Of a stretch of DNA of 64,000 nt, positions 1-10,569 are shown piece after piece. The DNA is from Onchocerca volvulus (taxonomy: Eukaryota > Nematoda > Chromadorea > Rhabditida > Onchocercidae). The position numbers were made by a program, and so were the translations under genes. How positions within the stretch are numbered: position 1 is the first letter of the stretch; each line of letters opens with the position of its first letter. Below the pieces are notes generated by a model that saw nothing but the letters and a program-made list of their open reading frames with translations, made no database searches and was not told the DNA's origin. The DNA lies in the NCBI GenBank assembly GCA_000499405.2, contig HG738137.1:1302001-1366000 (forward strand), read 5' to 3'.

Positions 1-261
1 ACTCTGTGAAGTGAATTACCTGCTTTCGTCAGATTCCCAATTTTTACAAATAAGACTTCATATCAGTCAATAGACAAACTCAAAAAAAGATTAGGTACCA
101 GCTAAATTCATTCGTCTTTTTTATTTCTATAACTTTTACTTGCCAACTCATGTAACTATATAATAAGTTATAGTACTTATTGACAAACACTCTTATCAAA
201 TAATTAATCAATTATTTATTAAAATACAGTTTAATAAAATAGGATTTATAAAATAACAAAC

Positions 262-2476
262 TTGATTTAGAACAGATTCTGCTCCAAGTATATAATCTAA
301 GTTAGACTGTAAGCCAGCAATTTCTGCTGGTGAATTGGGTTGAACTTGCACAACATGCCAAACATTTTCACGCGCTCCTTCAAATGAACAGAATCGAATT
401 GAAATACCGAGCAATCCCTGGCCACCCCACATTTGCGATGGTGTAATTTGTGTCTGCCGAACTGTTTGAGTTTTGCTGAAAATATGAAGGATTTAAAGAA
501 AACAAGTCTAATAGAATTGGTTATTTCATAACGAAAAAATGGATATCAAGTATGAGTATTCGAAAAAAAGAATATATACTTATCCTGATCTCAAAAAGAC
601 AATGCAAAAGATAACTGAAGATATAGCCAAAAGAGAAGAGTCTAGAGTAGCAGTATCGTACATGCATTGAAATTTCAATATCAGCATCAATACATCAATA
701 CACAGCTAATCCTAATGTAGATTAGAAAAATAAGTGGAAAATTCTAGATAAATAACCGTTGCTATTTAAAATGAGCATAAGTGACTAACCTATTATAAAC
801 AGTCAGTTCTAACGATCGTTCGACATGCTGCTTTAAGATATCTTTTAGAGTATCATTGTCTGTGTCCTGAAATGAAAATCAAAATAGGAAAATTTCTCCA
901 TTTAACTGGAATAACCTCTCATATTTTCTCTTCTGTAATCGATAATTTTTGGAAATCTAAAGATTAAATTCCTAAATTCTACATTACGTATGGAATATTA
1001 AGTTTTATAATATTATATAAAGGACAAGTTGTCGATAGTTAGGCGCCATCAGTTACGACCATTACATATTCAGTTAATTTTTCCCATGGTCAAAACGCAA
1101 TGATAATATTAATACCAGCTAACATTTAATGCGTATGATTTGATATATCATCGACATAACATATAAATAAGATTAAGAATCGAATTGTAAAGAGAAACAA
1201 CTTTCAGAAAAAGCTAAGATGATATTATATTGTTATGGGACGGAAATTAACAAATTTGAACCATCATATTAGATGTTAATAACTCATGAGATTTATGTAT
1301 AGTTATATAACGAAATGATTTGACACTCATGAGATTTATGTACAATTATATAACGAAATGATTTGACAGTTATAATCCTATCGTATTCGATGCATAGCAT
1401 GTTTCATAATATCATGTCGAATATTACGATATCTAGACAAACAAAAAAAGAAAAAAAAAATGTGAAAGTAAAATAACCACTTACCAGCCGTGTATTTCCA
1501 ATACAAACGATAAAATCGAAAAATGGTTCCAATCCAGCAGCTTGTCCAGGGGAATTGTCTTGTACCTAAATGTTTGCGTTATGCACTTGATATTATAAAT
1601 TCCATATACCAGAATGTGAAATACAAAATCTTTCAAAATTACTGGTTAGTACGGTAAACATTTAAAGGAAGGAGGAGAAAGGAGAATGCAATTACAAAGG
1701 ATGGATGAGGCAAAACTAGGAAAGAATGATTTACCGCCAGAAAATTGTACATTTGACAGCGTAGCCTTGTTCAATAAATTGTCTGGCACTATCAGTCAAT
1801 GATTAAAAGCAAAACTCTAGTATTATCATCTTAGATATAAGATAATATTAATTTTTGCTCCATCACATGCAAGCGTCTGTCTAGCTGGCAATCTTAACTG
1901 GAGTTACTTTTAGCGCTCAGATTCTATTTTCAAGGAAATACGATAATTCCTTTGCCATTCTAATACTATGAATTAATGTTTTCATGATCAAAGAAATTTC
2001 TCACTGATTCGGATAGATTGATTGCAAAAAAGAAGCAAAAAATTGATTTAGGAAGAACGAAGGTTACCATTTCATGCAACTACATTAACCTAAATACTCC
2101 ATATAAAATCATTTCTTTCCCTGTTTTATTTTTTTCTACCATATGCATTGTAATAATCAAGTAGTTCAAAAAATAGTTGAAGCAAAATCTTATATATGTT
2201 TCTTAATGCACAATGGTCATTTCAAATTCAAATCCCAGCTAGAATTTCGACATGAATAGAAGCATAAAGAAAGAAACATTATTTATTCTTGAATAGTGAT
2301 AAGATACCATAACAGGATAATCATGGATTCTGATAAGGACCAACCCATAACTTATACTGTTTGATGTAAAATGACTTTTGAAAACGAAATCTTAGAAAGA
2401 GAGACAAACTCACCCTCAATACGTGATAACCTTCGGTACCACCACCAGGAATATTTCTACTACCGGAATTTCCCAT
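262..2476 (-). CDS. GORASP: Golgi reassembly-stacking protein (GRASP55/65 family), 5' part
   Basis: The product tethers and stacks Golgi cisternae through two PDZ-like GRASP domains and is held on the cytosolic face by N-myristoylation. Four exons are visible: 2476-2414, 1565-1485, 866-790 and 475-262. They encode the first 145 residues with consistent phases. The protein opens with MGNSGS, giving a Gly2 myristoylation site, followed by the family signature [14 protein letters not shown] and then [16 protein letters not shown], the first PDZ-like domain. Exon 4 carries [16 protein letters not shown] and NSPAEIAGL, where the second GRASP domain begins. The last visible exon stops at a GTTTGT donor (261-260), so the rest lies left of the window. 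The start is the only Met before the GGGTEGYHV block. A TTTGCAG acceptor lies 7 bases upstream of the ATG, consistent with trans-splicing. The family assignment is secure; GRASP55 versus GRASP65 cannot be separated in a single-copy invertebrate gene. Confidence 0.95.
1283..1368. repeat. 43-bp tandem duplication in a GRASP intron
   Basis: Two adjacent copies of a 43-base unit start at 1283 and 1326. They differ at only two or three positions, in the middle of the unit (tatagtt versus tacaatt). The array lies in the intron between GRASP exons 2 and 3, and the near-identity suggests a recent slippage or duplication event. No function is apparent. Confidence 0.85.
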
Positions 2477-2540
2477 TGATATTGCTGCAAAAATTTGCAA
2501 CGATTATCTGTCATTTAGGATTAAAGTACAATTAAAAGTA

Positions 2541-3060
2541 TTATCGTAATTTGCATACAAGCAAAGGATAGTCTATAATTAACTTCGTTTCTTTTTTTGC
2601 CCTAGGATGAGATGAATAAATTCGAAATTCTTTCCCAATATAATAACCATTCTCATTGATGAATTTTGCAGTCCTGATGGAACTTGTTAACCATTCTTTG
2701 GAGGCATTTTTAGGCAGCCCAAAAGTGGAATATTTAAGAGTAATTTGGATTCCGCTATCAACATAATATTTGGCTTGCACTCCACGGTTAACCATCAACC
2801 TCACTACGTCATAACAAATGTTTAAAACTTAACCTGAACCTTGTATATAAAACGTGCACCAGAGAAACAACTCCGCGAGACTCCAACTTACTTCGATATT
2901 GTGCTGCTAATGTCTCAAACAGTGATTTCGGCATCCTGCCAAGAGTTCCGGGCTTTCGGAAACTAAGTTGCGTGGGGTAGTATTGTCTGGATTCTGGGGA
3001 TTTATCTATTAGTTTGTTCCTTCCATTTCCTTTAAAGAATTTGATAACTTCGGCTGGCAT
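2541..3060 (-). CDS. uncharacterised 143-residue protein upstream of GRASP
   Basis: This is a two-exon gene: exon 1 at 3060-2892 and exon 2 at 2803-2541, with TAA at 2543-2541. A strong donor (A|GTAAGTTGG, 2891) and a GACGTAG acceptor join the exons in phase, giving 143 residues that start MPAEVIKFFKGNGRNKL. An in-frame stop soon after the unspliced exon 1 rules out reading straight through. The product is basic and shows no signal peptide or membrane segment. The sequence SFRKPGTLGRMPKSLFETL and the C-terminal KKETKLIIDYPLLVCKLR end are distinctive but I do not recognise the family. Its size and charge would fit a mitochondrial ribosomal or assembly protein, but that is only a guess. The stop lies 64 bases before the GRASP start on the same strand, so the two are probably co-transcribed. 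It is divergent from CDC40. Confidence 0.7.
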
Positions 3061-3515
3061 TGTTCTCAATTTCAAAAGTTTCAAAAATTTTTTTTGTCCC
3101 GGAAATTATGCGAAAAACTCGTTAAATCTACGGATAGCAAATTTCGCGGTAATCATGCAACATTTTGATTTCCTTATATCTGTTAAAAATAAAAAGAAAT
3201 GTTGTTAATGAGAAATACGTTCTTTTTCTTTTTTTTACATATTCGGAAAATACCGCCCTCGTGAGAACATGCATTCCATTTCATGCAACGTCATCATGCG
3301 AAGGTGTCAACTAATATCTTTTAGTTTCATACAATATGATGCTTTAGAAAAGTCGATTTTCATGTGAAACCTGTCAGTTTCATATGCTACATTTTATGCT
3401 ATATTTTGCTACATTTCATGCTATATTTTCATATGCTGCATTTGGGAGATAACGTGTTGCTATGCTTTACAAAAAAAGTACAATTTATTAATACTATGCT
3501 AATTATAATTTCAGA
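3061..3515. promoter_or_regulatory. divergent intergenic region between the GRASP operon and CDC40
   Basis: These 455 bases separate the start codons of two divergent genes and must hold both promoters. The stretch includes T-runs near 3089 and 3230 and a run of short repeats resembling TTTCATGCTATATTTTGC (about 3370-3430). No TATA box or known factor site can be assigned. The right end carries the TTTCAG acceptor next to the CDC40 ATG. Confidence 0.5.
3510..3514 (+). promoter_or_regulatory. probable trans-splice acceptor of CDC40
   Basis: TTCAG ends one base before the CDC40 ATG at 3516, after an AT-rich stretch. There is no convincing upstream coding exon. In nematodes this arrangement usually marks spliced-leader addition. 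Cis-splicing from a non-coding first exon is the alternative. Confidence 0.55.
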
Positions 3516-6500
3516 ATGGAATTACTTCGAACGTATGCGACCAGCAGTGATGGTGCTTCATCAGATACAGATGATGATGGAGAATTAGCACATTGTAAAC
3601 TGATAACTTTAAAAAACTGTCGATCTGTTGCTCTCGCTAGTGAACTTGCGCCAATTGTTGGAACAAAATTGGATGTCGGTGGTGTACGTTGTATCGATCT
3701 ACAAACCAAAGAGCTTAATTATAATCCGAAATATGAGGAACTTTTCCAACCTATGGTATGATTTTTCATTAGGGTTTGGTTAAAAGAAGCCAAAGTTAAT
3801 TTATTGTTGAAAATTCAATTCAGTAATCATTGGAATAGTAGTAATTCTAATTTGAAATTGAAATAAAATTAGTATTGAGTTTGGTATTATTTTTTTGGTT
3901 GGTCATTTTTTACATTAAACTTTTTCAATTAAATTTTACATTAAATTTCTTCAAAAATATAATATAATTTTTTATTTTGGGTTTTTCGAAAAAAGACTGG
4001 AAGCTAACTTATTATCGAAAATTGGAATTAAAATTTTTCGAATTGAGTTTTTTTCTTTTTTTTTTTTGTGTGAAGTCTACTATTGGGAATCTATTTGATA
4101 TGAATCAATTGGTATCTACTTAATATGTCTGAAAAAATCCGAAAGATGACTTGTTATTAGCAAGGAGTGTTGAAGGTCAAGAAACGCGAAGATAATTTCA
4201 AAGGGACTAACAAGCCGATAAACATGCTTACCACCAAAATGATAAAAATATTTACTACCGGAAGGTTAAATATGTTTGCAACCAAAACGCTGTCGGGAAA
4301 AACCGAAAATTGATATAAACAAGGGGTGTTAAAGGTCATGAAGCGCTAATTTCAAATGTACCAACAGGCCGATAATATTAGGGTAAACATGTTTACCACC
4401 AAACGCTCCAACTAACAGGTAAACAAAGCGAGATGCGAGATCATGAGACGACAAATTGGAAATCAGGAAAAAGGGAAGGATTCCGAAAGGATATAAAAGG
4501 ATCGAATTTGGAGCAGAAGCACATTCTTATTCCGCGATTGGTCAAGGGGCGCCAATGTTTCTACAACAGTTTTCTACTAGGGTTTTCTACCGACAGTATT
4601 GTACAACGACCCCAGCAATAATCGATTCGAGTCGACACAACAATCAACAATCAGGAAAACTATTCTACGAGTAACGAAGGAAAGAAATTTAGTGATAAGT
4701 CATTTGGATATTTTGGAGTAGTTGTTTGTTCGTTAACAGGAATTGTCGCTTCGTAAAAATTATTTTCACAACAGGAGGAGTCTCGAAAAGATTTAGAAGG
4801 TTCGGATTTTGGAGAAGAATGAGTTTTCTGCAAGAGTTTTCCTACAAGTTTTTATAGCAGTTAAGTCCAAAGTTTCTACACCGACGCAGATCGACGCATC
4901 AATAGCAACAGTTCGAAGTTTCTTTCGATACGAGCGACAAAGAAATATTCTCAGAAATTATTTGTTAGGAGCAGTTTTTTTTCCATCAATCAATAAATCT
5001 TTCTTAACAGGATTCGTCTCTATCACACAAATCATAGAAGATTTTCGACATCTACTACTGACCCCAGCCGATTTACAACAGCAACAAGAAGCAGTCCCCG
5101 ATCCAATCAAACTACAAACCGAAATGCACAATTCAAATCAGATTTTTTCCTAACATAATATGAATCATTATTCGAAATTTTCGCGTTTTACTATTTCTCT
5201 TATTCTTCTGCTTTTTACATAAACTAAAATAAAATTTTTATTTTAGTATTTTCAGGCTGGACCATCAAATCCTTTCAAATCAGCCAATCAAACAGCACCA
5301 AAAAATATGCTAACTGGTTTTGTAGAATCAGCACACGTGAATAATTTCCAATTTGAACAACAGATCAGGTCTTTTGATACGTTAGGATTTGCTCGCGATC
5401 CATCCGCTGATCAATCCAGTCAATTTATCGGTGATACAAAAAAGGTATTGAAAAGTCTCCAAAAATTCACACAGAAATTCAGGATGTTGTTTTGAGTTTC
5501 AGTATTTTCATGTTTTTCATCGTTTCATTTATCGATTCTTATATTTTAGGCCCAGGAAACACAAGGTGCAAGTCTTTTTGAAGGACAGAAAACAGGTGGT
5601 GAAAAGCGTAGGAGGAAGCGGAATATGGATCCCAGTGATGTGGAGGGATATACCGGTATTTGGGCTGTTGAATTTGTTTTATGAATTATATATTAAATAA
5701 TTGAAATTACCCTACTTTATATTCAATAAAGCAGTTCACTTTTTTTTTTGATTGGTTTAAAATTTCTAAGCTTTTGTTTATATCGAAACAAAATTATTCT
5801 AGGACCTTGGGCACGGTTTGAGGACGAAGTGGAAGTATCCAGGCCGGATTCCGAATTAGCAAAGGAATTGGAAGAAATCGTGAGGAAACGTCAAAAAAAT
5901 AGTCGTGCCGGTCGTAAAGCAGCACAGCAACAAGAAGCTATAGCTGATGAATCTTCTACGTTACATCGTATGTTTTTTTTGTTTTTATAATATTTATATG
6001 AATATATATCGTATAAAGAAAGTGATCTATATTAAGAAATACATTTCTAAGAAGTTATGAGTTTAATTTCAATTTGCAAAACAATAAGCTATTCTAAAAA
6101 AAAAAAAAAAAAACGTTGTTATTCTGCATTGCCCTTAGAAGTGAATTATATTTGAAAAAATATTTGTTTCAGTGAAAGAAGCAGAGGATTATTTGGGACG
6201 TTCATTTATACACGCACCGCAGTATATTGGTGTAAATTTACGTGAAGATCACATACCGGAACGTTGTTTTATACCTAAAAAACACATTCACACGTATCGT
6301 GGGCATAACAAAGGCATCAATTGTTTGCGATGGTTTCCTAAGAGTGCACATTTGTTCCTCAGTGCTGCTATGGATAGCAAAGTTTGTTAATGGGATAATA
6401 CCAATTTTCACTTTCTCTTTAATTGTTGCTTTACTCCTCTCTTGGATTTTTCCCTGTTTCTCTTTTGACATGAATGTATATACGACAGCATCAATTTACA

Positions 6501-8691
6501 ACTGATAACATGTTCAGTCATATCATATTTCACTATGATTTCGAACTGTGGTGTCTTGCTGACAGTCATATGTACTGAATTTTGCAATATTTACTACTAC
6601 TGAAATTATAATTTTTTGAAAATTAAAAACATTAGAATACTAAGGATTTTTCATTTTTGGAAAGTCCAGAAGTTCCAATTTCAGATTAAACTGTGGGAAG
6701 TTTATGGAAAACGAAGTGTGGTACGAACATATGCAGGGCACAAAATGTCGGTTAAAGATGTCACCTTTAACAATGATGGCACCGAATTCCTTTCAGCATC
6801 TTTCGATAGATACATAAAATTATGGGATACTGAAACAGGTTGTCATTTCTTCATTACTATTCAATATTTTATTTTTAGAAATTTCTTCAGTTTAATAAGA
6901 TATCTAAATTTTGTTCATTTTTGCTGATTTTGATAGTTATGTTTTTATAGATCTTTCTGGTTTTCCAGTTATATAATTAATTACTGTTTCAATGTTACAG
7001 GCCAAGTTAAACAACGTTTCCACACCGGCCATATACCCTTTTGCGTGAAATTTAATCCGGATGAAAATAAGCAGAATATGTTTTTATCAGGCATGCAGAA
7101 TAAGAAAATTCTGCAGTGGGATACCCGGACTGGTGAAATTGTTCAAGTAATCAAATTTTTTTTTTTTGTTTCTATTCCTTCTTATAGTCCAATCGCTTAT
7201 ACAGTTTTAAATTATAAATTCAAATATCAAATTTGGTTTCAGGAATATGATCGTCATTTAGGCATTGTCAATTCGATTACATTTTTTGACAAGAACCGAC
7301 GATTCTGCTCGACTTCTGATGATAAGTCAATTCGAATTTGGGAATGGTTAGTATTATAGTAGCCTATGTACCAATTAAAAGTTTCTTAAGGATACAACCA
7401 GATTTGTTTGTTTTAATGCTTCCCACAGTTTCTGAGATGTTTTGTTCTCTTCTATTCGAGTTTTGTCACTTTCATCTGACGAAACATAACTCTGTGTTGC
7501 GTTTCAGTGAGTCAGAAAAGAATTGTCGCACTTTAGCTAGTGCAAATTAAAAAATACTACCTTTTCATCCCATCTTTCAGTAAAACATTGAATTGCTAAG
7601 TCATAATCCATTATGCCGTACATTGGCATAATTTTATTTACTTAATTTTCTAGGGAAATTCCTGTCGATACAAAACTTATTCAGAATGCCGGTTTGCACT
7701 CGATACCGACGATGACGAAATCTCCAACAGGTCAGCAATTCTTCCAAAAATTCAAATTTTTCAAATCTAGTAGTGCTATTGCTTCAATAGTTATAGCTTA
7801 AGGAAAAATACCTGGTAGTTAAAACCAATAATCATTTAAACTCATTTCAGAGAAGTGGATAGTTGGTCAATCGATGGATAATCGTATCGTATTATTCCAA
7901 CTAATTGACGACAAATTACGGTTTGCCAAAAAGAAGGCATTCAAAGGGCATAATGTTGCTGGTTATGCTTGTTCAGTGGATTTTTCACCAGAAATGAGGT
8001 ATTAGAAAAAAAACAATTATATTTGCCTAATATCTAGATTGATATATTGCAGTGAAAATATGGTTGTCAGAATGAATGAATTGCTTGTTTTAACGGAAGT
8101 GCAGAAATTTTTTCTGAAATTTAAAAATTTTTTTCGTATTTTTTTAAAAATGCTATAGTTTAGAATGGTATTCATATACAACTTCATTTCTTCTCTAGAA
8201 AGAAATTTTTGAGCTATAAACGATACTTTCTTATACATTTATTTTTACTTGATTTTGTTTCTGGGTCCAACTTTTTTTTTGAAATTTGAAATCTTAGCAA
8301 TGAATTTGCATCTTACGAAGCTAATAACATATTAAAATTATCAGTTCCTTGGTTCAATTTTTTTCGAGAAAAACTTCTTTTAATCCGCTGACTTTTATTA
8401 TTATCTCACAATTTGATGACAGTCGTAGGAAACTGCACATTTCTTTCATATACAATCTTACTATTTTTAGAATTTAAACCTTTTCATTGGAGTAAATCAA
8501 TAGTTATTTTCAGCTTTCTAACATCAGGTGACGCGGATGGAAAAGTATTCATTTGGGATTGGCGAAATCATAAAATAGTAGCACGATGGAAAGCACATGA
8601 TGATTGTGTTATTGCGACATTATGGCATCCACATGAAACTTCTAGAATAATAACCGGGAGCTGGGATAATGTGATTAAAATGTGGTCCTGA
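3516..8691 (+). CDS. CDC40: pre-mRNA-processing factor 17 (CDC40/PRP17), WD40 protein
   Basis: This spliceosome component acts around the second catalytic step of nuclear pre-mRNA splicing. Eleven exons join in phase: 3516-3755, 5256-5444, 5550-5655, 5803-5967, 6173-6381, 6685-6838, 7001-7146, 7243-7346, 7654-7730, 7851-7998 and 8514-8691. They encode 571 residues, close to the usual length for the family. The N-terminal half holds the conserved NPFKSANQTAPKNMLTGFVE and GPWARFEDE blocks, then HLKEAEDYLGRSF. From about residue 275 to the end comes a seven-bladed WD40 propeller. Recognisable blades include IKLWEVYGKRSV, YIKLWDTETG, ILQWDTRTGEIVQEYDRHLG, SDDKSIRIWEW, KGHNVAGYACSVDFSP and the terminal WDNVIKMWS. 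The near-universal VAGYAC and EYDRHLG stretches make the identification secure. Intron 1 (1.5 kb) contains an interspersed repeat; the other introns are short. Confidence 0.97.
4145..5150 (+). repeat. interspersed repeat (family A) inside CDC40 intron 1
   Basis: The stretch shares blocks with repeats elsewhere in the window. One is an AAGGTCAAG...AACATG(T/C)TTACC(A/G)CCAAAA block, present twice here (about 4150-4240 and 4325-4410) and again near 12320 and, inverted, near 16590. Another is a CTCTATCACACAAATCATAG...CCAATCAAACTACAAACC block near 5020-5125, matching 18430-18535. It is more GC-rich than the surrounding intron. Short open frames occur but no transposase or reverse transcriptase is recognisable. 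It looks like a non-autonomous or decayed element that inserted in the intron. Confidence 0.75.
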
Positions 8692-9645
8692 ATGTTTTTG
8701 TTTTTGTGATCCAAGAAAAAATTTTCGTAATTTCATGATATTGTTCATGAGACAATCTTAATTTCAATAATAGGATATTTCTCATGGATTGAAAAATGTA
8801 TGAAAATGGCTCTTAAAAAAAATTCCATATATATTGCATAAGGAATATTGGAATTTTAAGATGCATACTGGATACTGGAATTTAGTATGTAAACCTAAAG
8901 TGATGCGATTCCGAGATATCTATTTTTTATATACTTTTTTTTATTCAATTTTACAGTTGTCTATCCATTTTTGATGCTAATCGCTTGTTATACTTCGCAT
9001 CTTTACTATACTTTGATTTACCATTATTATCAATGGAAAATAAAAGTAAAACAGTTTGACTTAGATGAAATTTAAAATTCATTTGTATTAGAGACATGAA
9101 TTGATTGCTGTTATGATTTCGTTTTCCAAAAAAATATATATGTTTTTTTGATGTTATCTTCATGTCAAGTTTTTTAAAATATAATTCTTGCTGATTTATA
9201 TATATATGAACGAAATTTTAGAAAAATGGATTTATTTTGAATAAAATGAAGTAGTATTTATTAGCATCTATATATGGGATGGAAATGATATTGTGTGGAC
9301 TTAGTCTGATACGTTTATTCGATTATCTTACTGTAGCGATGAAATGTGATTATGATGGATACAATAGGTTTTTAGGGGATAAAACTTTCTTACAATAGGG
9401 ATCCTTGAATAGCTGTATCGGTAGACTCTAAAGCAATGATATTTCGCACTATATATTTTTTTCAATCCGTTGTTTGCTTAGTATCGTGCTCTTGCATTGC
9501 TACAAGTACGCTCCGGGAAATTACAGAAGAAATTAACCGCAGAATCCATATTTCGAGGTTCTTCTGCCCAAAACAGGAATTCTATCGATCTGTTCCGTTC
9601 TACTAAAAGTAATGTTATTTCTCAACTACTGATCAAAGTTTTTAG
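8692..9645. other. intergenic region, CDC40 3' flank to next gene
   Basis: These 954 bases lie between two genes on the same strand. The left part presumably holds the CDC40 3' UTR; AATAAA-type signals occur near 9034 and 9239. A GC-richer patch (about 9495-9600) precedes the next gene and may be its promoter. No coding exon was found with consistent splice sites. Confidence 0.5.
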
Positions 9646-10569
9646 ATGTACTATACGCATTTATTACGCCCGCCAAATGTCGGGTCCATGTACAATGCTC
9701 GTCACGGCTATCGGGTCAGGTTTCTGCGTGATTTCAACAAACAAGACGAACCGAAACTGAGGACAGTTCCAACAAAGTGGTGGGGCCGGGTGCATTGGTG
9801 GAGAGAACCGTAAGTAATTCGAAACCGTTAACTTGACATCTGTGTCATATTTTATGTCACCTACCAGTTTTAGTTTTACTATTTACATTATGCCGCAAGT
9901 AATTGATTCTGCTTTTTAGTATCATATATCAATTGTTTTTATTATCAAATGACTACGTTTTACTTTCCGTAAATGATCTTTCTTATTTTTTCAGTATCTA
10001 CGTTGCACCGCATGTGAATGTCTTACAGAAAGGAATCGATTTCACTTTTCAAGGTTGTCACTTTCTATAAAAGATTTATGAGTTGACGAGATAGTTAAAT
10101 AATAACTCTACATGTATTGGGCAAATTGATATCAAAATTAAATTTATTTGTATCAGATAGATGGATTTTCCTGAAAAATTGAACGTTTTCGAATTTTAAA
10201 TTTGAATTTAGAAAGAGATGAAAAAGAATAGAACATGAACATGCCAAGATGCGTAATTTCAAACAGTTGTATTTTCAGATGGCCGACCAGTTCATGTAAC
10301 ATCTTTGGATGAGTTGCGAAGAAAAAAGGAACAGATCGAATTAGGGGCAAGTACCATTTTTACTTTGTCATAGATTTGGTTTTCTGGCAGAGAAATATGT
10401 TCATTCTCATATAGCTATTAGATTTTTTCAGAAAAAAATCGTCAAACTTCTTAGTGAAGTGAACGAAGCCGAAGAAATGTACAAACGGCATCTGGAAACC
10501 GAAAAACAAAAAAATGAAAGGAGACTTGCAATGACACCACTGCCGAAAGGTATGCAAGAAATATCATAA
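9646..10569 (+). CDS. uncharacterised 142-residue Trp/Arg-rich protein
   Basis: Four exons, 9646-9809, 9995-10053, 10279-10346 and 10432-10569, give 142 residues ending MQEIS. The ATG follows directly on TTTTTAG, a probable trans-splice acceptor. The sequence opens MYYTHLLRPPNVGSM, has a striking tryptophan cluster WWGRVHWWREP at residues 45-55, then IYVAPHVNVLQKGIDFTFQ. The last 60 residues form a highly charged helix (DELRRKKEQIELGKKIVKLL, then KRHLETEKQKNERR). There is no signal peptide or membrane span. The architecture, a basic N-terminus with a C-terminal charged helix, resembles small mitochondrial ribosomal or respiratory-assembly proteins, but I cannot name a family. Intron 3 keeps frame only if it starts GCAAGT (10347), a GC-AG intron. 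The GT five bases on (10351) breaks the frame. Confidence 0.75.
10347..10431 (+). other. probable GC-AG intron
   Basis: The exon ends ...GAATTAGGG and the intron begins GCAAGTACC and ends TTTTTTCAG. GCAAGT is the consensus form of the rare GC donor class. Using the alternative GTACCA donor four bases later shifts the reading frame against the downstream coding frame. Confidence 0.6.

Noticed and set aside
2809..3084. Longer unspliced version of the 143-residue gene's first exon, with an upstream non-ATG start
   Set aside because: A strong GTAAGT donor inside it gives an in-phase join to the second exon, and ATG at 3060 is the first proper start.
4809..5153. 114-codon open frame in CDC40 intron 1 ending TEMHNSNQIFS
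   Set aside because: It lies within the interspersed repeat, has no recognisable domain, and the matching part at 18.4-18.5 kb is not open.
9497..9760. Open frame overlapping the first exon of the 142-residue gene
   Set aside because: It uses a different frame from the multi-exon model, which keeps phase over three introns.
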